A DNA stretch of 64,000 bases from Voacanga thouarsii (lineage: Eukaryota > Streptophyta > Magnoliopsida > Gentianales > Apocynaceae). A program made the translations under genes and the position numbers. The stretch's first letter is position 1, and each line of letters starts with the position of its first letter. The stretch covers positions 1,161,001 to 1,225,000 of the forward strand of contig JANUWF010001059.1 of the NCBI GenBank assembly GCA_026120185.1, in the 5' to 3' direction. The notes below the pieces were generated by a model. It saw nothing but the letters and a program-made list of their open reading frames with translations. It did no database searches and was not told where the DNA came from. Shown piece by piece: positions 45,490-58,839 of this stretch.

Positions 45490-46103
45490 GATCTTCTCTA
45501 CTGCTGGAGCTTTTTCATAAGCTTTGTGAGATTCATATCTAACTTGTTCATGTTGTAGTTCAGCTTGAACTACAAATATGAGTCCGACAGAATTTCAAGA
45601 ACCATGTTAATTTGGCTCTCGGGATCTATCCTTGCACCTAAGACCTTGGCCTCCTTGAAGTAAGCAATCATCTTGAGTAGATGCTCTCAAACTGATGCCT
45701 CCTCAGCCATCCTAGTATTCATGATTGCCCTAAGAGCTTCCTGCCTTGCGGGCCGGCTCTTGTTAGCAAACATGGTACGCAATGACAAATCCATGTCGTA
45801 CACAATGACTATGTGCTCATACTTTGATTGGAGCACATTAGACATGGAAGCCAACATGTAGCATTTAGCCATCTCATCGCCTTTCTTCCATACCTTCTCG
45901 ACCTCTCGATCCTAACCAGTGGATTCTTCCCCAATCTCAGGATAAAGATCTGTAAGAACATACTTGTACTCCTTGACAATGAGTAGTATGTTCAGGTTCT
46001 TCTTCCAGTCCACATAATTTGGGCCTGTCAACTTATTCTCCTTGAAAATGATTAACAATGGACTTAAACCATATATTTTTGTAATATTGTGAAAAATATT
46101 CAT
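45490..46103 (-). pseudogene. Copia F gag N-terminal part (broken)
   Basis: MNIFHNITKIYG starts the frame at 46103. KLTGPNYVDWKKNLNILL and KYVLTD follow, a stop, then MAKCYMLASMSNVL and a conserved FKEAKVLGARIDPESQINMVLEIL-like stretch. Copia gag (UBN2-like) character. Stops and a frameshift. Confidence 0.8.
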
Positions 46104-47722
46104 TTAGTTTGCAAAAAATAAAAATGCACATTCTTTATAATATTTCTTTGACAATAGATAACTCTTAAAACTATTATCAATAATATAAATAGTTCGGCTC
46201 TTAGAAAAGCTAACAGAGCTTCGTAGGAAGATTAATAGCATCCTAAGTTAAGTGTATAACCATCACGAATCAAAGCTTCCTAAAATAGGTACTGATCTAG
46301 AAAAAGTTTCACCAATAGGATGACTACTAATTCATACCACTTACGGGTAATCTAGTGCTAAAAACCTCTAACGCAGATTGGTCGATCCTACCAAATACCA
46401 TAGGCTTTTAATTTTACTCTTCCATTATTTTTAGATACTTGTGGAAATCCATCCTATTGGGGGTCATGCTCAAAATGACATGAGAAAATCCACTATCTCT
46501 AATGAGAGTTGTGATGGAAGCCATGGGTCGTTGGAACCCTTCTTCCACATAATCTTTTATTGAAAATAGAGTTTTCGGCTCAAAAACGTTTTCTATAATC
46601 TTATGGTTTCATTAACTTTAGTAAAAATCTAAAATTCAATATTATTATCTATGTCAAGGATTAAATCCTTTGAGAGAATAAATTATGAATTTATTTTACT
46701 ATTCTAAGTTATTAACCAAGTAAAACTTTATTAAATAACCTTAAATTCAACATTATTCTCTATGTGAAAGATTATATCATTTAAGAGAATAAACCATGAC
46801 CTCTTTTATTTTAAAGTTTCTTAGATTAAAATGTTTTATCAAAACCCATCCTATCTAGCAAGACTTTAGTCTCATAAGAATTCGTGCATTTGATCACAAA
46901 AATGAAATAGTCATGATACCAAAACTAAACTTTTTCATGCTCAAACTATTCATTTATTTCTAAGTGACTAAATAATGGATTAAACATCATGAATTAAAAA
47001 TTAATGATGTTGTTTAATCCTAAGGTGGTTCCATCCTTTATTATTCATTTTCATGCAAATTATTCATCCACAGATAAATAAAACTATTGCAGAAAATTAA
47101 CCTCGTACAATGGTTTCAAAAACATGATTATATCAAAGAAAACTAAGGAACAAAACTTCAGTGGGGCACTCTTATTTCTTGGACAAAATTGCAGACAACT
47201 GCCGCTGGGTAGAGTGGACCTGGCGTCAGATCTATTCAGCCCACTTGGCACCGGTCCAATCTATTTTTTTTCAAAATTTCCAGCTGGGCAAAGTGGACTT
47301 GGCGACAAGTCTATTCAGCCCACCAAGTGCAGGGTTAGCTAAGGAGTTCGCCGATTTTTATAAAAAAAAATCCAACTTTTTAGCCACTTTTTGCCTCTCA
47401 AAAATTCCAACAATCATGTTCATTCATCTCCAAAATTTACAGGTTAAAAGAATACAAAGAAACGCAAAAACCAAGCATAAAAAATAAGCCTTTACAAATG
47501 CCTATGCCTCTAACCACGAGACGTACATCGAATCTACTTAAAACCAGAAAAACAATGAGAAAATCATTAAAATACATGATCCTACGCCTCAACTCCAAAG
47601 CGTGCATGAACTCTAGAGACCAATGTATGAGGGATCATATCAAATCACAAAAGATTCATTTTTAAATAGTAAAGAAACCACCTTTTCCAGTTTTAACCCT
47701 ATTACATACTTCTAGATAAAAA
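46104..47722 (-). other. Copia F leader
   Basis: 1.6 kb between PBS and gag without coding signs. It includes a GC-rich patch 47200-47335 with CTTGGCGACAAG and CTGGCGTCAG words like the LTR modules of family E. Confidence 0.55.
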
Positions 47723-47739
47723 CCGTGGCTCTGATACCA
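47723..47739 (-). other. Primer-binding site of F
   Basis: TGGTATCAGAGCCACGG, perfect over the tRNA-iMet core, 2 nt from the LTR. Confidence 0.95.
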
Positions 47740-47741
47740 CT

Positions 47742-49528
47742 TGAAGGGATCATGGAAAGAACATCAAAGAAAAATGCAACGAAAAAATTTTTAGTTTTTT
47801 TCGAGCCACATCTAGGAGAAAGTACTTACTTTTTCTTATTAGTTGCAGATTAACCAATGTAGGGATGGGTTGCACTGGAACTTCTTATGTTGGAAAGGGA
47901 AAAAGAGGTGCCTGCTGCTCAATAGGAATTCCTACAAATCATCTACTCCTACGCATCAAACGTCTCCAAGCTTCTTCGCTTTACCTTCCGGAGTATGACT
48001 CTGCCTTACTCTTGGCATTTGCTTGGTGAGAGCTCCTTTCTTGGATAAAAAAAAAACACTCTCCCAGAGAGAAAGAAAAGAAAGAACATGAAAGAGAAAA
48101 AAGAGGAGGCGGCACACTCTGATCAAATTAATTGCAGAACGCTTGTTTTTTTTCATAGATGTTTCGGCCAGCCTTAGGTCTTCCAAAGCCCTAATAGCCG
48201 AAATCACCAAGCCCAATTGGGCTAGGTGTTGTGCTAAAAAAAATAGTGCAAGACTGGCACAATTTTCTTAATTAATTAATTATCTTTTCTGGGCTACATT
48301 AAATCCCAAGATTAATTAATTAATTCTAATTGGACTCTTAATATATGTTAACATATCGGCTCAATTAATTAATTTATTCCAACCTAATTCTCTTAATTAA
48401 TTAATTATCTTTTCTAGGCCTCATTAAAATCCAAGACTAATTAATTAATTATAATTGGACTCTTACAATAAATTATATTTCTCTTCCAAATAATTATCTA
48501 TTAAACCCAGATTTTGTCTAAACAACACCAAGGTAACTTGAGTTACTCGAGGACCAAGAGATATATTATTTATGTCTACTAAACTAACCAAAATACCCTT
48601 ACTATTAAATAGTCGCATTTTATGATTTTAAATATTTTCATTTATCACCATATGAAAATATTGACCCCAAGAAAAATATTGCTAAAGCAATGTCTCCGAC
48701 CTACAGGTGAAATGATGAAAATACCCCTCTATGTAATACCCATCAATAAGACAGGATAAATGTACTAACACCCATCTCAAAGACATCTACCATCCTTAGA
48801 TCTCTAATCCGATAATCCATGACTCACTTGAATGTACTTTCTTATCATTAGAAGCTACCCAAAAGCACACATTCTAGAGTCATGTTCCCAGGGCCCTGGA
48901 TTAGTAGATTATTCTGGACAATCACAAGAGGAAGATTTAACCTCACTAAGTGAAATATAGAAACTTTGTTGCATGAGTTTATCATAACTAACTAGAGTAA
49001 TACACCGAACATACAAGGATATTAATCTTACAAAAGAAATCTCACCCAACATACATCAAAGTATAAAACCCTAGCTTCACCAAACTATCAACTCACTCTC
49101 AAGTATGAAGGTATCTGTCCACGCTGTAGTAGTAGTAGTCTAGTCTCTATAATTATAGCACTTTAAGAGAGACCCCTACCTACAGATTCAGATCTACATA
49201 TTTGAAATACGCTTGTGCCTTTGATGTAAGTGAACTATTCACTAATTCAAGGTAAACTATTCCTCATTGGAAATCATGGCATAATAGTCTTACCTTGATA
49301 AAATGCCCAGTTCCATCAAACAACTAAGAATTCAATTTTACTCATATGGCAAGTACGCATGGTCTATACCTTACTATGAAGAATGATCCAACACATAGAC
49401 CATTACTTATCATACTTGAATTTTTAAATGTGCAATGCTATAAGTAACAAACAAAATCGAATGAATAAATATTTTATTATAATATGTTTACACAGAATAC
49501 ATAGTCTTTGAGGGCATACTTTCCAACA
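47742..49528 (-). repeat. 5' LTR of copia F (1,787 bp)
   Basis: Pairs with the 3' LTR; uninterrupted, so it shows the pre-insertion state of the E3 site at 48764-48774. Confidence 0.94.
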
Positions 49529-52500
49529 TTATAGGTACATAATTTGTATCACTAAAATACCATACTATTATAAGTACATAAATGGTGGGCAAAACATATC
49601 GCAAGCCTAACTGCAGCACACAGATACCGTACCATGAAAGGTACATATTGCCAACCTGGCATGGATGTCCCATGTTCGACCCTTATTTTCACACGTTGGA
49701 AGATGTGTTACTAGATAAAGATGACTAAATATCAAATACTGACACTCTGCGAAGAAAGAGACCACAATCCAAATGTGGTGACCTATTAAATAGAATTTTC
49801 AACCCTATGCAAGTTAGTATAAATACAAAGTCCCTTTAAGTACTAAAGAAAAACATAGCACAAAGCCACATGGCTTACAGTTTCATGAAATGATCAGCAC
49901 AATACTTTTGAAAAATGCTCAATGCCTTCATAAAAGATTTTACAAACTTTTCTAAAAATATTCGATGCACAAAAATACTCCCAAATTTAATAATATACTC
50001 AATAGATTCAAAATTCATTCAAAAGAACTTCATCTATTCCATGATTTCAAAAATCTCTTCAAAAGAGTTTACCCAACAAAACACTCTATAAACAACCCCA
50101 AGATTTCATAATTGTTTCAAAAATTCCATAAATAAATAGCTCCCAAATACCATACATATAGTTCATGTTATATGAAACTAGTTGTACCAAAACATGCTAT
50201 GTATTTAGCAATTCATTTATGCATGATCATTCTCAATTATATATGCTTAATAAATTTTAATACAAGCTTTATATCTAACATACCACGTATACAATTTTCC
50301 AAATTAATGCATATCTAAATATTGCATAAATATAAATTCACCATTTACTTCACAATAGAGCAACATGCTCAGAATATATAATTTCTCAAAATAAGGATCA
50401 TATCTCCACATTTACCAAAATATTAATTGCATAAATAGATCAATTCATAAAACAATATTCCTTGAATAAATAAATATTTTATTTCACAAATAATAAATTT
50501 ATAAATAAATGTTTATGAAATTAAGGCATTTATCAAGATAGATATATTTTATATGCATTTCTATATTTAGTAAATCATGAAATGTGGGGACTTACAAATT
50601 TATGAAAACATGAAATGCAGGGACTTACACTTGAGTCCAAGCACAAATAGCAAAATTAAACTTAAACTTGGTGGTTAATCCCTTGATCTCCAACAAATTC
50701 TAGCACATAAATAATAATTTATATCAATCTCCTATCATAAATTGTATACCTAATAGAATTCCTCCATAACATCCACCATCTTAGGCAACCTAACTCACAA
50801 TCTAACTCTCACGAATCCCTAACATCAAACAACATGTTATCCCCAAAATTCAAATTGACATCATATGAAATTAAGGTATATATGCATTAAGCAAATTCTC
50901 AAGATTACATGATTTATTCAATTAGTCAATGTACTAACGTAATAGCTATGTAGAAAATACAGTCCAATTAATTATATAAGAACTTCATGAATCATTAATA
51001 TCATACAACATATAATCTTCATAAATTGAGATCAAATAGTAGGTAATTAATGTTCAACTATATTAAGCAAATTCACTTGTATATACATGTCATTTAATTA
51101 TATAAAGCATGATCATATTATATAAGCCCAATACATAGAATAGATAGTTTATATTAGCTTAATACAATAATTCAATTACATAAGCACTCAAGTACTAAAT
51201 TAATCATCCCATAACCTTCCTAAGTTAATAAAACATCAATTCAAATCAATATAATGTTAATTAGATAGCTAAAACATGGTTTCAACTTCAAATTAGCAAA
51301 TCAATGTTTGATCATAAACAGGGTAGAATAGGGGTCCAATATGAGCAATTAATTCACTAAGAAATACTATTCAAAATGGCACAAAAATTTGCAGTATACA
51401 AATTCAATATGTATATAAGTTACAGTAAAAATTTCAATGCAGTTTGAGTTGTCTAACTACACTAATTATTTGTTTAATATCACAACAACTTTACAATAAC
51501 CTCCAAACTCTATTTTGGCAATATTTTTAAAAAATAATTAAAAATAAAATGAAAGTATAAATTAGATTATTCCAAGTTATAATTAATCCTTAGGTGTAGA
51601 GGTTTATTATATTAAAATCTTATATCCAAATTTAGAAGAGAAATGATTCAATTGAAAGTTGAAATTCATAGGAAAAAAATCTCGGTGAAAAATTGAATAG
51701 GGTAATATTGAAAAATCATATAAAATCATTCAAAATAACAATTAACATGATTCCAATGGAGACATATTAGAATAAAACAAAAATAGAATATGGAATTTTT
51801 TTTTTAGCAAAATTTTTTTATACTATTCATGAAAGTTCATAGATTAAGAATTCCAGTAAGCAAATTCAACTTCAAATCAAAAATTTACCATTAACCCTCC
51901 ATCAACTCAATCCCAAACACCTCAAATCCATATTCATAGCATCAATTCAGTACAATAACATCAAAATTACCCCATCAACATCATCACGAACTCTATTTTT
52001 CTCAAGAACATTAAACATGCCCATTAATGTCTACTCATATAAAACATAGGTTAATCAAAGAAATGATTTTCAATTACCTACCTAACTGAAGAACACTTCA
52101 AAAAATCAACTCTAAAACACCTTAGTCTTTAACAAATTAGCAATAATTCCAAGAGTTTTAAGTGAAGAAATCACAGAGAAAAAAGAAAGGGGAGAGAATC
52201 AGTTGAGAGAGAGAGAGATAGCATGCTTGAAGCTCTAGTATGTGTACATGTGTAGTGAACAAAGGAGGAAATCTGGAAATTTTGGGTTTTGATTGATGAA
52301 AGAAGATTTTATTTGTTAAAAGAAGGATTCAAATTAATTAACTTGTGTTTTGAGGTTGTTTTAATGCTAAAGCTTCATTAAAATCAATTACTATGATTAA
52401 AATACATGAGTGGTTAGGATTGACTGCTATAATGAAGGATATGATAATCATTTAACATATTTAGGGCACTCTAGGATTTATTGGAATAAAATAAATTAAA

Positions 52501-53372
52501 ATTTTTAATTTGGTTATAAAAATAATGAAATATTAAATTTAGTCTTGTATATGTAAAAGAAAAAATAAAATAACATTAGTCTTGGTCAATTAATAGTCAA
52601 GGTTAAACAAAACTAAAAATAAAAATAATTGAAATAATGAAATAGGGTTTTTATTTAAATAAAATCAACATTGGGTCCTTAATGAAACTAATGTCTCACA
52701 TTTTCCCCAAAAACAAAGTTTTTAACTAAATAAACGTATAAAACACTTATAAATATTTAATTTCCCTTTCAAGACATAAAATTAAACATAATAAAGCTTC
52801 ACAAATTATTCATATAGGTATATACAAATTTCCTACACAAATAGTTCACCTAAAAACAACTAATACCAAAAAAAAAATCAAAAATTTATTCAAATAAATT
52901 CCCTTGAAAAATATACAAATATTCACTCATAAAATACTCAAATAAATTCACATGCAAAAATTCATATGTTATTATACTCATGAAATGCCATTTAACACAT
53001 ATATGGGTGCATGATTATGAGAGTTGCCTTATTTACCAAAAAGGCACCATGTGTAAAGAATATATTTATTTACTTTATAAAGAATATAAAATTATAATTT
53101 CACGCCTAAAATATTTAAAGTTTTATTTTACTAAATATCCATTTGCTTCTCAAGAAAAATAATAAAGTTTTCCTACTTTGATAAAGATCACCTAAGTTAA
53201 ATTACTTACAAATAATTGAATATACTTACATTTGCTAGTCAAAGCAATCAACTATCTTATGAATCAAAGCATAAAAATGCATTTTTTACCCAATAATAAT
53301 ATGCACACATATGCTCATGAATATAATTTTACCTTTTTAACTTTATGGAATTGGGCGAGATGTTATATTTAT

Positions 53373-53463
53373 GTTGTTCCTTGATGTTCTTTGGATGAAT
53401 CTTATGTTAAATTGTATATAGTATAGTAAATGTAATTACCCCATCTTTATAATTTTAATGGGC
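53373..53463 (+). other. Athila-like LTR, host piece 3
   Basis: 91 bp between T-H and T-D. Its last bases TGGGC are the left duplication of T-D. Confidence 0.4.
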
Positions 53464-54587
53464 TGTGAAACCTCAACTAAAACCAACCCTAAAGTAAAGG
53501 GGTCAGGATGCATATCATATTTTCTTGCACGCATAAATATAAATTTGAATGATTTATATGTGCTTTGGAATTGTGATTGATAGTCTAGAAGGTTTAGTTG
53601 TGCTAGTTGAGTAGGAAGGGTAAAATGGTAATTTTGCTTGTGATGTGTTTAGATTTGGGCATAAAAATCATACAAAAACTAAGCACATTCCCAATCAAGT
53701 TTAAATTAAAACGTTGGACCCAAATCACACATATGAGCAAGCGTACTCATCATTACTGAGCATAGGGTTCAAACGAGTGTCGATCCTCAAGGAACAAGTA
53801 AACATTAATTACCCCTCTTTCATTGTTTAACCGACTCAACAAAGTGAAAATCAAATAAAAAGGAAAACTAAAAAGAAAATAAAATAAAAATATGTACATG
53901 TTAAGGATGGAGAAGTATGCAACTCAAACCATTGATTAGACAACCATGATCTTCAAGAACTTAACCATTATCATAATCAATCATTCTCTCAGCAACATGA
54001 ATGATTAAGGTAAATTAGCATCACTTGGTCTGTCTCAACTAATTCATCCAAAAGATGCATTAAACACAATCCTTAATTAAATTTTCGTGGTCTGGCAAAT
54101 TTAAAACATGAAATTAATCAATGAATCCTTGGTCCGGCAAACATCAATTAACCTTTAATTACTCAATCCTCAGTAATTAACCTCTTTGGTCAAGCAAGTT
54201 AACAGCCAATGAATGTGAAAATTAATCAAATGCAACTATCATCAACCTCTTTGGTCTAGCAAGTTAACAATAGAAACAACCAACTAATCTCAGAATATGC
54301 CCAAGTAATTAAATACCAAGAAGAACAGTCAATTAATCAAAAGATCAAATAACTCCAAGAATCATGATTATCTAAAACAATGTCAAATTACAATAGAACA
54401 ATTAAAACATCATTGTCAAGAAAAAGAAAAAAAAAAGTAAAAGAAAGAACTCATAGACAAGCCTCCTTCTTCTTCCTTTGAAAACCTTCTTGTATAACCC
54501 TCCTTGAACTTGAAGAATTCCTCCTTAGACTAAGTGATTTTCTATGATGATCAATGAATTCTCCCTTTTTTCCCTGTGTTTTTCATC

Positions 54588-54596
54588 TATTTATAG
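54588..54596 (-). promoter_or_regulatory. TATA box of M
   Basis: CTATAAATA on the minus strand, about 130 bp downstream of the GC modules. Confidence 0.65.
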
Positions 54597-54723
54597 GCTT
54601 AAGAAGTGACTAAACTAGTAGGTACAAAGCTTTTGGTCGAGTAGAAGTTGGAAGATGCTAAAACTTCCCAGATTTCCAAAAACGCGTCAAAAGATCGCAG
54701 CATCGCCTCAGGAACAGACCACG

Positions 54724-54945
54724 GTCGGCGCCACCTGTGTTCTGTTTCTCTACTCGTTTGTCGATTTTTCTCTGAATTTTGCGCATACGTTCCAGACTGT
54801 AGCCGGCACTACCCCCAGCCTTATAGCCGGAGCCGGTTAGGCTCTGTTCTACTCCGATTCTCCAATGTTTCCATTGCTTTGAAGTCCGTGCATCCATTGT
54901 ACAGCCAGCGCCGGTTCTAGGCTTCCAGCTGGTGCCGCCTCTGCT
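54724..54945 (-). promoter_or_regulatory. GC-rich module array in M U3
   Basis: GTCGGCGCCACC (54724), TAGCCGGCACTACC, TAGCCGGAGCCGGTTAG (54823), CAGCCAGCGCCGGTT (54902) and CAGCTGGTGCCGCC (54926), at the same relative place as in E1-E3. Confidence 0.6.
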
Positions 54946-55196
54946 CTGTTTCGCGACGGTTTTGCTTCGTGTTATCCAAAAACCTGAAATAATGACCAAA
55001 ATACCTTTCCAATGGTAAAATCTCAAATATGAAAGCATATGACTAGTTATTGCACAAAATGTATTACAAAAGAACCTCAAATAACTACGCAAAAAATAAC
55101 CAAATTAGCCCCTATCAGCTTGAAGTGAAAATAGGGAGATAGCTTGAGGATTAAATAGGAAGAATATTTAGAAGAGAAAATAGGAACAAGAGTTGT

Positions 55197-55253
55197 TGTG
55201 GTATAGTGGTTAGAGCTTTGGAATTAATCTCTAAGGTCTTGAGTTCAAATCTC
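55197..55253 (+). other. tRNA-like segment (T-D)
   Basis: A box TGGTATAGTGG (55199), B box AGTTCAAATCT (55242, last C lost), 43 nt apart. Confidence 0.65.
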
Positions 55254-56846
55254 ACCAAATAAGTTTTATTATGATTAAATTTTATTTTATATAAGGTGGA
55301 ATATCTTCGGCCTTTGCATGCCAAAAGAAGAAGTAGGAGTGTTGTCCTAGGGGAAACATGAAGGGAATGTCTTAATCCTATTCTTATGTCCTACAAGAAT
55401 TCTTAAGGGATTCATGATCTTTTGTTCCCTAACTTATCTTAAATTCTTCACCAATTAAGCTTGTTCAATTATCCAAATCCATGTTTTCATTCTAGAAAAT
55501 TCAGCAAGGTTTATTGATCTTGTAATTTTGAAAATGGCTCTTAGAGGATAGAGTTTTGATTAAAAATGGGGAAGGAGTTAAGGAAGGTTCCCAAGAGAAT
55601 TAATCTCCATGGATGAACATTCAAACTCCACTCCATAAGTGTTCATCTTCTTCATGGCAGCAATCTGGAAATTTTCCAGCTTCTTGGTCAGTTCAACTTT
55701 CAAAAACTTCAGCCATTTTTCTCACTCAAATGCTGCCAGAAAAATAGCCAATTTGTTCAGCTTGAAGATTGAAATCATTTGCAAAAATTTGGACTGCACA
55801 AAAGCTATGCAAACTAGAAAAAATTCCTGGAGAGTTTCGCAGCATGGTAGGCCAGAAACCAAGCTGTTTCTTCTACCTTTCAAACTAGTAATTTAACTCT
55901 GTCTTTCCCCCATAAAGAAGGCTGGAAACCAGCCTTAAAGGACCCTCCAGTACCTCTTCCAACTCACTGCAAGTTGGCAGGAGCATTGCAGAAAAAACTG
56001 CACAAAAATTCCAGCAAGCCATTCGAAAATCAAACAAGAAATTCCAGCCTTGCTCCCTCTTCAAACCTTATCTGAAAATCACTTCAACTTTCCGTGGAAT
56101 TAACCTTGGTCAGCCATGAACTGAACTTCATCACCTCCTCCATTGATCTACACGAATGAACACCATAGCTACTCTTGAAATTCCTCCTTCAATTACTCCA
56201 ATCAAGCTTCCAATTAGAATTCAAAATATCAGCAAATTGCTCCATGAAAACTTCCATGGGTTAAGTTTCAAACAACCAGAAGTTTCCCCACCATTGCACT
56301 AAACATTCTAGCCACCCTATAACCACTTTAAACCTCATTCATCTCAGCAAAACCTCAGCAATCTAGTCGGCCATTGAAGCTCCCAAAGAACCTCCATCAA
56401 TCAAACCATTCTACCATATCTTCTTCCCTAATTCACTCCATGAATTACTCCTTTTGAAATTCAATTGATTAGATTTCCCTCTTTCCCCTAATCTGAAAAT
56501 CTAATCACAAGAATTCATCTAACCATTCAGCCAACACATTTCAACAATTTCGTCCAACATTCTCTCAATTCTCTCTATTTTTCCAATAACACCAAGAACA
56601 CACACCACCATTCTCCAAGCCTAAGACCACTCCAAACACCTCCAATCCCTTCCAAAAATTCCAGATCATGTCTACTCACCCTCTAGAGTCCATTTCTATA
56701 TTTTATAACATCAAACATTGAAAACAAAATTCTGTTATCGGATCAAAAACCAGAATTTTTCTTGAAGATTCATGAACTCTCTCAAGGTAACCAAGAACGA
56801 TTTTGATCATCTTCCTTCCTTCAATCTTTAACATAATATACTGATA

Positions 56847-56861
56847 CTCTCTCTCTCTCTC
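56847..56861 (+). repeat. (CT)n tract in T-D
   Basis: 15 bp; shortest of the four orthologous tracts. Confidence 0.9.
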
Positions 56862-58780
56862 AGCCGAAATGGTTGTTTCAACCATGGCCGTTTTTCTTCT
56901 TCTTTCCTGGACGATTCAAGTCTCCTAAGCGTGTGGATTCCCTTGAATCTTCATCAAGATAGTCATCAAACAAGTATATCTCTTTAACCCTCTCCTTAAT
57001 TCTAAAATCATGTCTCTTGGATGTTGTTAGAAAAGGATAGAATATGATTGGGGAATCAAGTATGTGTTTGTACGAAGGAGTTGAGATTGGAGCATGAGGA
57101 TGTTTTGCCATGGTTAAGTTTTTCTTGTGGATCGATGCATGTTTTTCAGATCTTAAGTGGGTTGGATGGTTAAGCATGCTAGATATTATGTCACCTTTGG
57201 TGAATAGGGTTTTATGTTCCTGTATTCTTGTTGAAGCCATGTATATGATTATGCTTAGTAGAGATTTAGCCATATGCTAGTAGGTATGGATTTAAACCTT
57301 TATTCATGAATGTAATGGTTAGATGACTGATGTTGGATTTTATGTTCATGATTATTGTTAGCAATAGGAGAATTATGATCACGACCTTGTTGATCCTAAG
57401 ATATTTTAATTAGCCGATTTTATTACGTTAATCAAAATTAAAACTATATTTTCCCTCAACAATTTCGAAAACCCTAGGAAGCCTTGGAGTTGGAATATTA
57501 CATGAAATAGTGAAATTTTTGCCGAATAAATGATATCTTTTATTAAAAATAATATATGTAAATATTTATATAAAATAATATTAAATAAAGCCTTTTATAT
57601 AACTAATAATAATAATAATAATAATAGGTAAAATATTAATCTTGTAGGCCATATATTCATAAATACTATTGAAATTTATTTATTATCTTTTGATCAAATT
57701 TTTTTAAAATTTACTTATTATTAATTTTATTTATTAATTATTTTCTAACTATTATTATTAATTAAGAGATTAGTAATAATTAATTATTTATTTTAATAAC
57801 ATCATCTAGGACTTAGAATCCTTCATCAAATAAACACTAGTTTATTAATAACAAAGATTTATATTTGAACCTATAACTTATTAGTAGTTATTTTATAACC
57901 CCTAGTTATTTTCACTTATCAAACTAGACTTCTTTTACAAAACCTTTATCATCTAGCCTTAAAGCTTAGGACATTAGGGTCATGATTGTAATAAGTTAAA
58001 TTAGGATTATTTATGGAAGTGAATATAGCTTGAGTTTAACCATATGGCTTGTGTTTACCCCAAGCGGGGTTAGGTCGACTTTGGGAGATCTTTGAATTAG
58101 CTCAAGCAAAGGATCAAGTAAGTTCCTGTATAAAACTTATTTGATGACAAAAGGTTACTATGGCAAGCCAAATGCGAAGTTTGTGGACACTCAATTTTGT
58201 AAAAGCAATTAAGGACTGTTTCTTTTTTTTATTTCAATCAAACAAATTATTTGAAAATCAACACTCAGTTTTGCTCAAACACCAAACTCTTTTTAAAACC
58301 AACTTTGACACAAATTTTAGAAACCCTTAATTGCCATTTCCAAATAAAGTAATATTTTATCAGTTTTCTCCCAAGTGGGACAATCAACGTTGAGTACTCA
58401 ATAAGGGTAGGCTAGTAGTACTAGTTTTGAAGAGTAAGAGCGAGTCTTCTGGCAGGAGGCCACCTCCAGAAGATTAACTCAACTTGGAGAAGCGACAGTA
58501 CTACTTAGTCCTGCCGGTCCGAGCTAGCATGTGAAACCCCACCAAAAGCTAACCCTAGAGTAAGGGGGTCGGGAATGCATATCATATTATTTTGTATGAA
58601 TATATATATTTTTGAATGATTTTATGTGCTTTAGAATCGTGGATTATAGGTTTAAATGCTTAGTTATGCTTATTGAGTAGGAGGGTTAAAATGGTAATTT
58701 CTCTTGAGGTCAGAATAGGAAGATAACTTGAGGAGTAGATAAGAAAAATATGTGGGTGAGAAAATAAGAACAAGAATTAG

Positions 58781-58839
58781 TGTGGTTTTAGTGGTTAGAG
58801 CTTGGTGAATTAATTTCTAAGGTCATGAGTTCAAATCCC
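58781..58839 (+). other. tRNA-like segment (T-C)
   Basis: A box with one extra T (TGGTTTTAGTGG, 58783), perfect B box AGTTCAAATCC (58828). Confidence 0.65.

Larger units (their letters stand above)
39359..49528 (-). mobile_element. Complete but inactive Ty1/copia element F (10,170 bp with nested E3)
   Basis: LTRs 47742-49528 (1,787 bp) and 39359-42165 (1,797 bp without E3), both TGTTGGAAAGTATACC...CCCTTCA on the minus strand. PBS at 47739-47723, PPT at 42180-42166. Duplications TTACA (39354-39358) and TTATA (49529-49533), one transition. Genes in copia order gag-PR-IN-RT-RH. Numerous stops. I do not assign a copia clade. Confidence 0.93.
38587..53367 (-). mobile_element. Diverged solo LTR T-H, with copia F nested in it
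   Basis: Minus strand: LTR start at 53367 (TATAACATC, from TGTAACATC) and end GGTGTTACA at 38587; duplications TTTAT (53368-53372) and CTTAT (38582-38586), one C/T difference. Without F the LTR is 38587-39358 plus 49534-53367, about 4.6 kb. Its 3' end still has the hairpin block and GACATCC word of family T, but the tRNA-like segment and TTGAGTACTCAA are not recognisable. The most diverged member here; 49534-53367 holds no ORF of interest and is very AT-rich. Confidence 0.75.
53641..55117 (-). mobile_element. Solo LTR M (1,477 bp) inside T-D
   Basis: Minus strand TGATAGGGGCTAATTTGG...AACACATCA; duplications GCTTG (53636-53640 and 55118-55122). TATA box at 54596-54588, GC modules upstream, and an Athila/Tat-like 3' part with GAGGATCGACACTCG near 53780. 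Family not certain. Confidence 0.88.

Noticed and set aside
49534..53367. Unassigned intergenic region with possible small genes
   Set aside because: It is the continuation of LTR T-H after removing F; only short AT-rich ORFs without motifs.
54658..55092. Minus-strand ORF of 144 codons in LTR M
   Set aside because: It runs through the U3 GC modules, lacks recognisable domains and sits in a solo LTR; likely a chance result of higher GC.
57605..57627. (ATA)n microsatellite as a feature of interest
   Set aside because: A short simple repeat in the AT-rich part of T-D; not positionally conserved in T-B or T-C.
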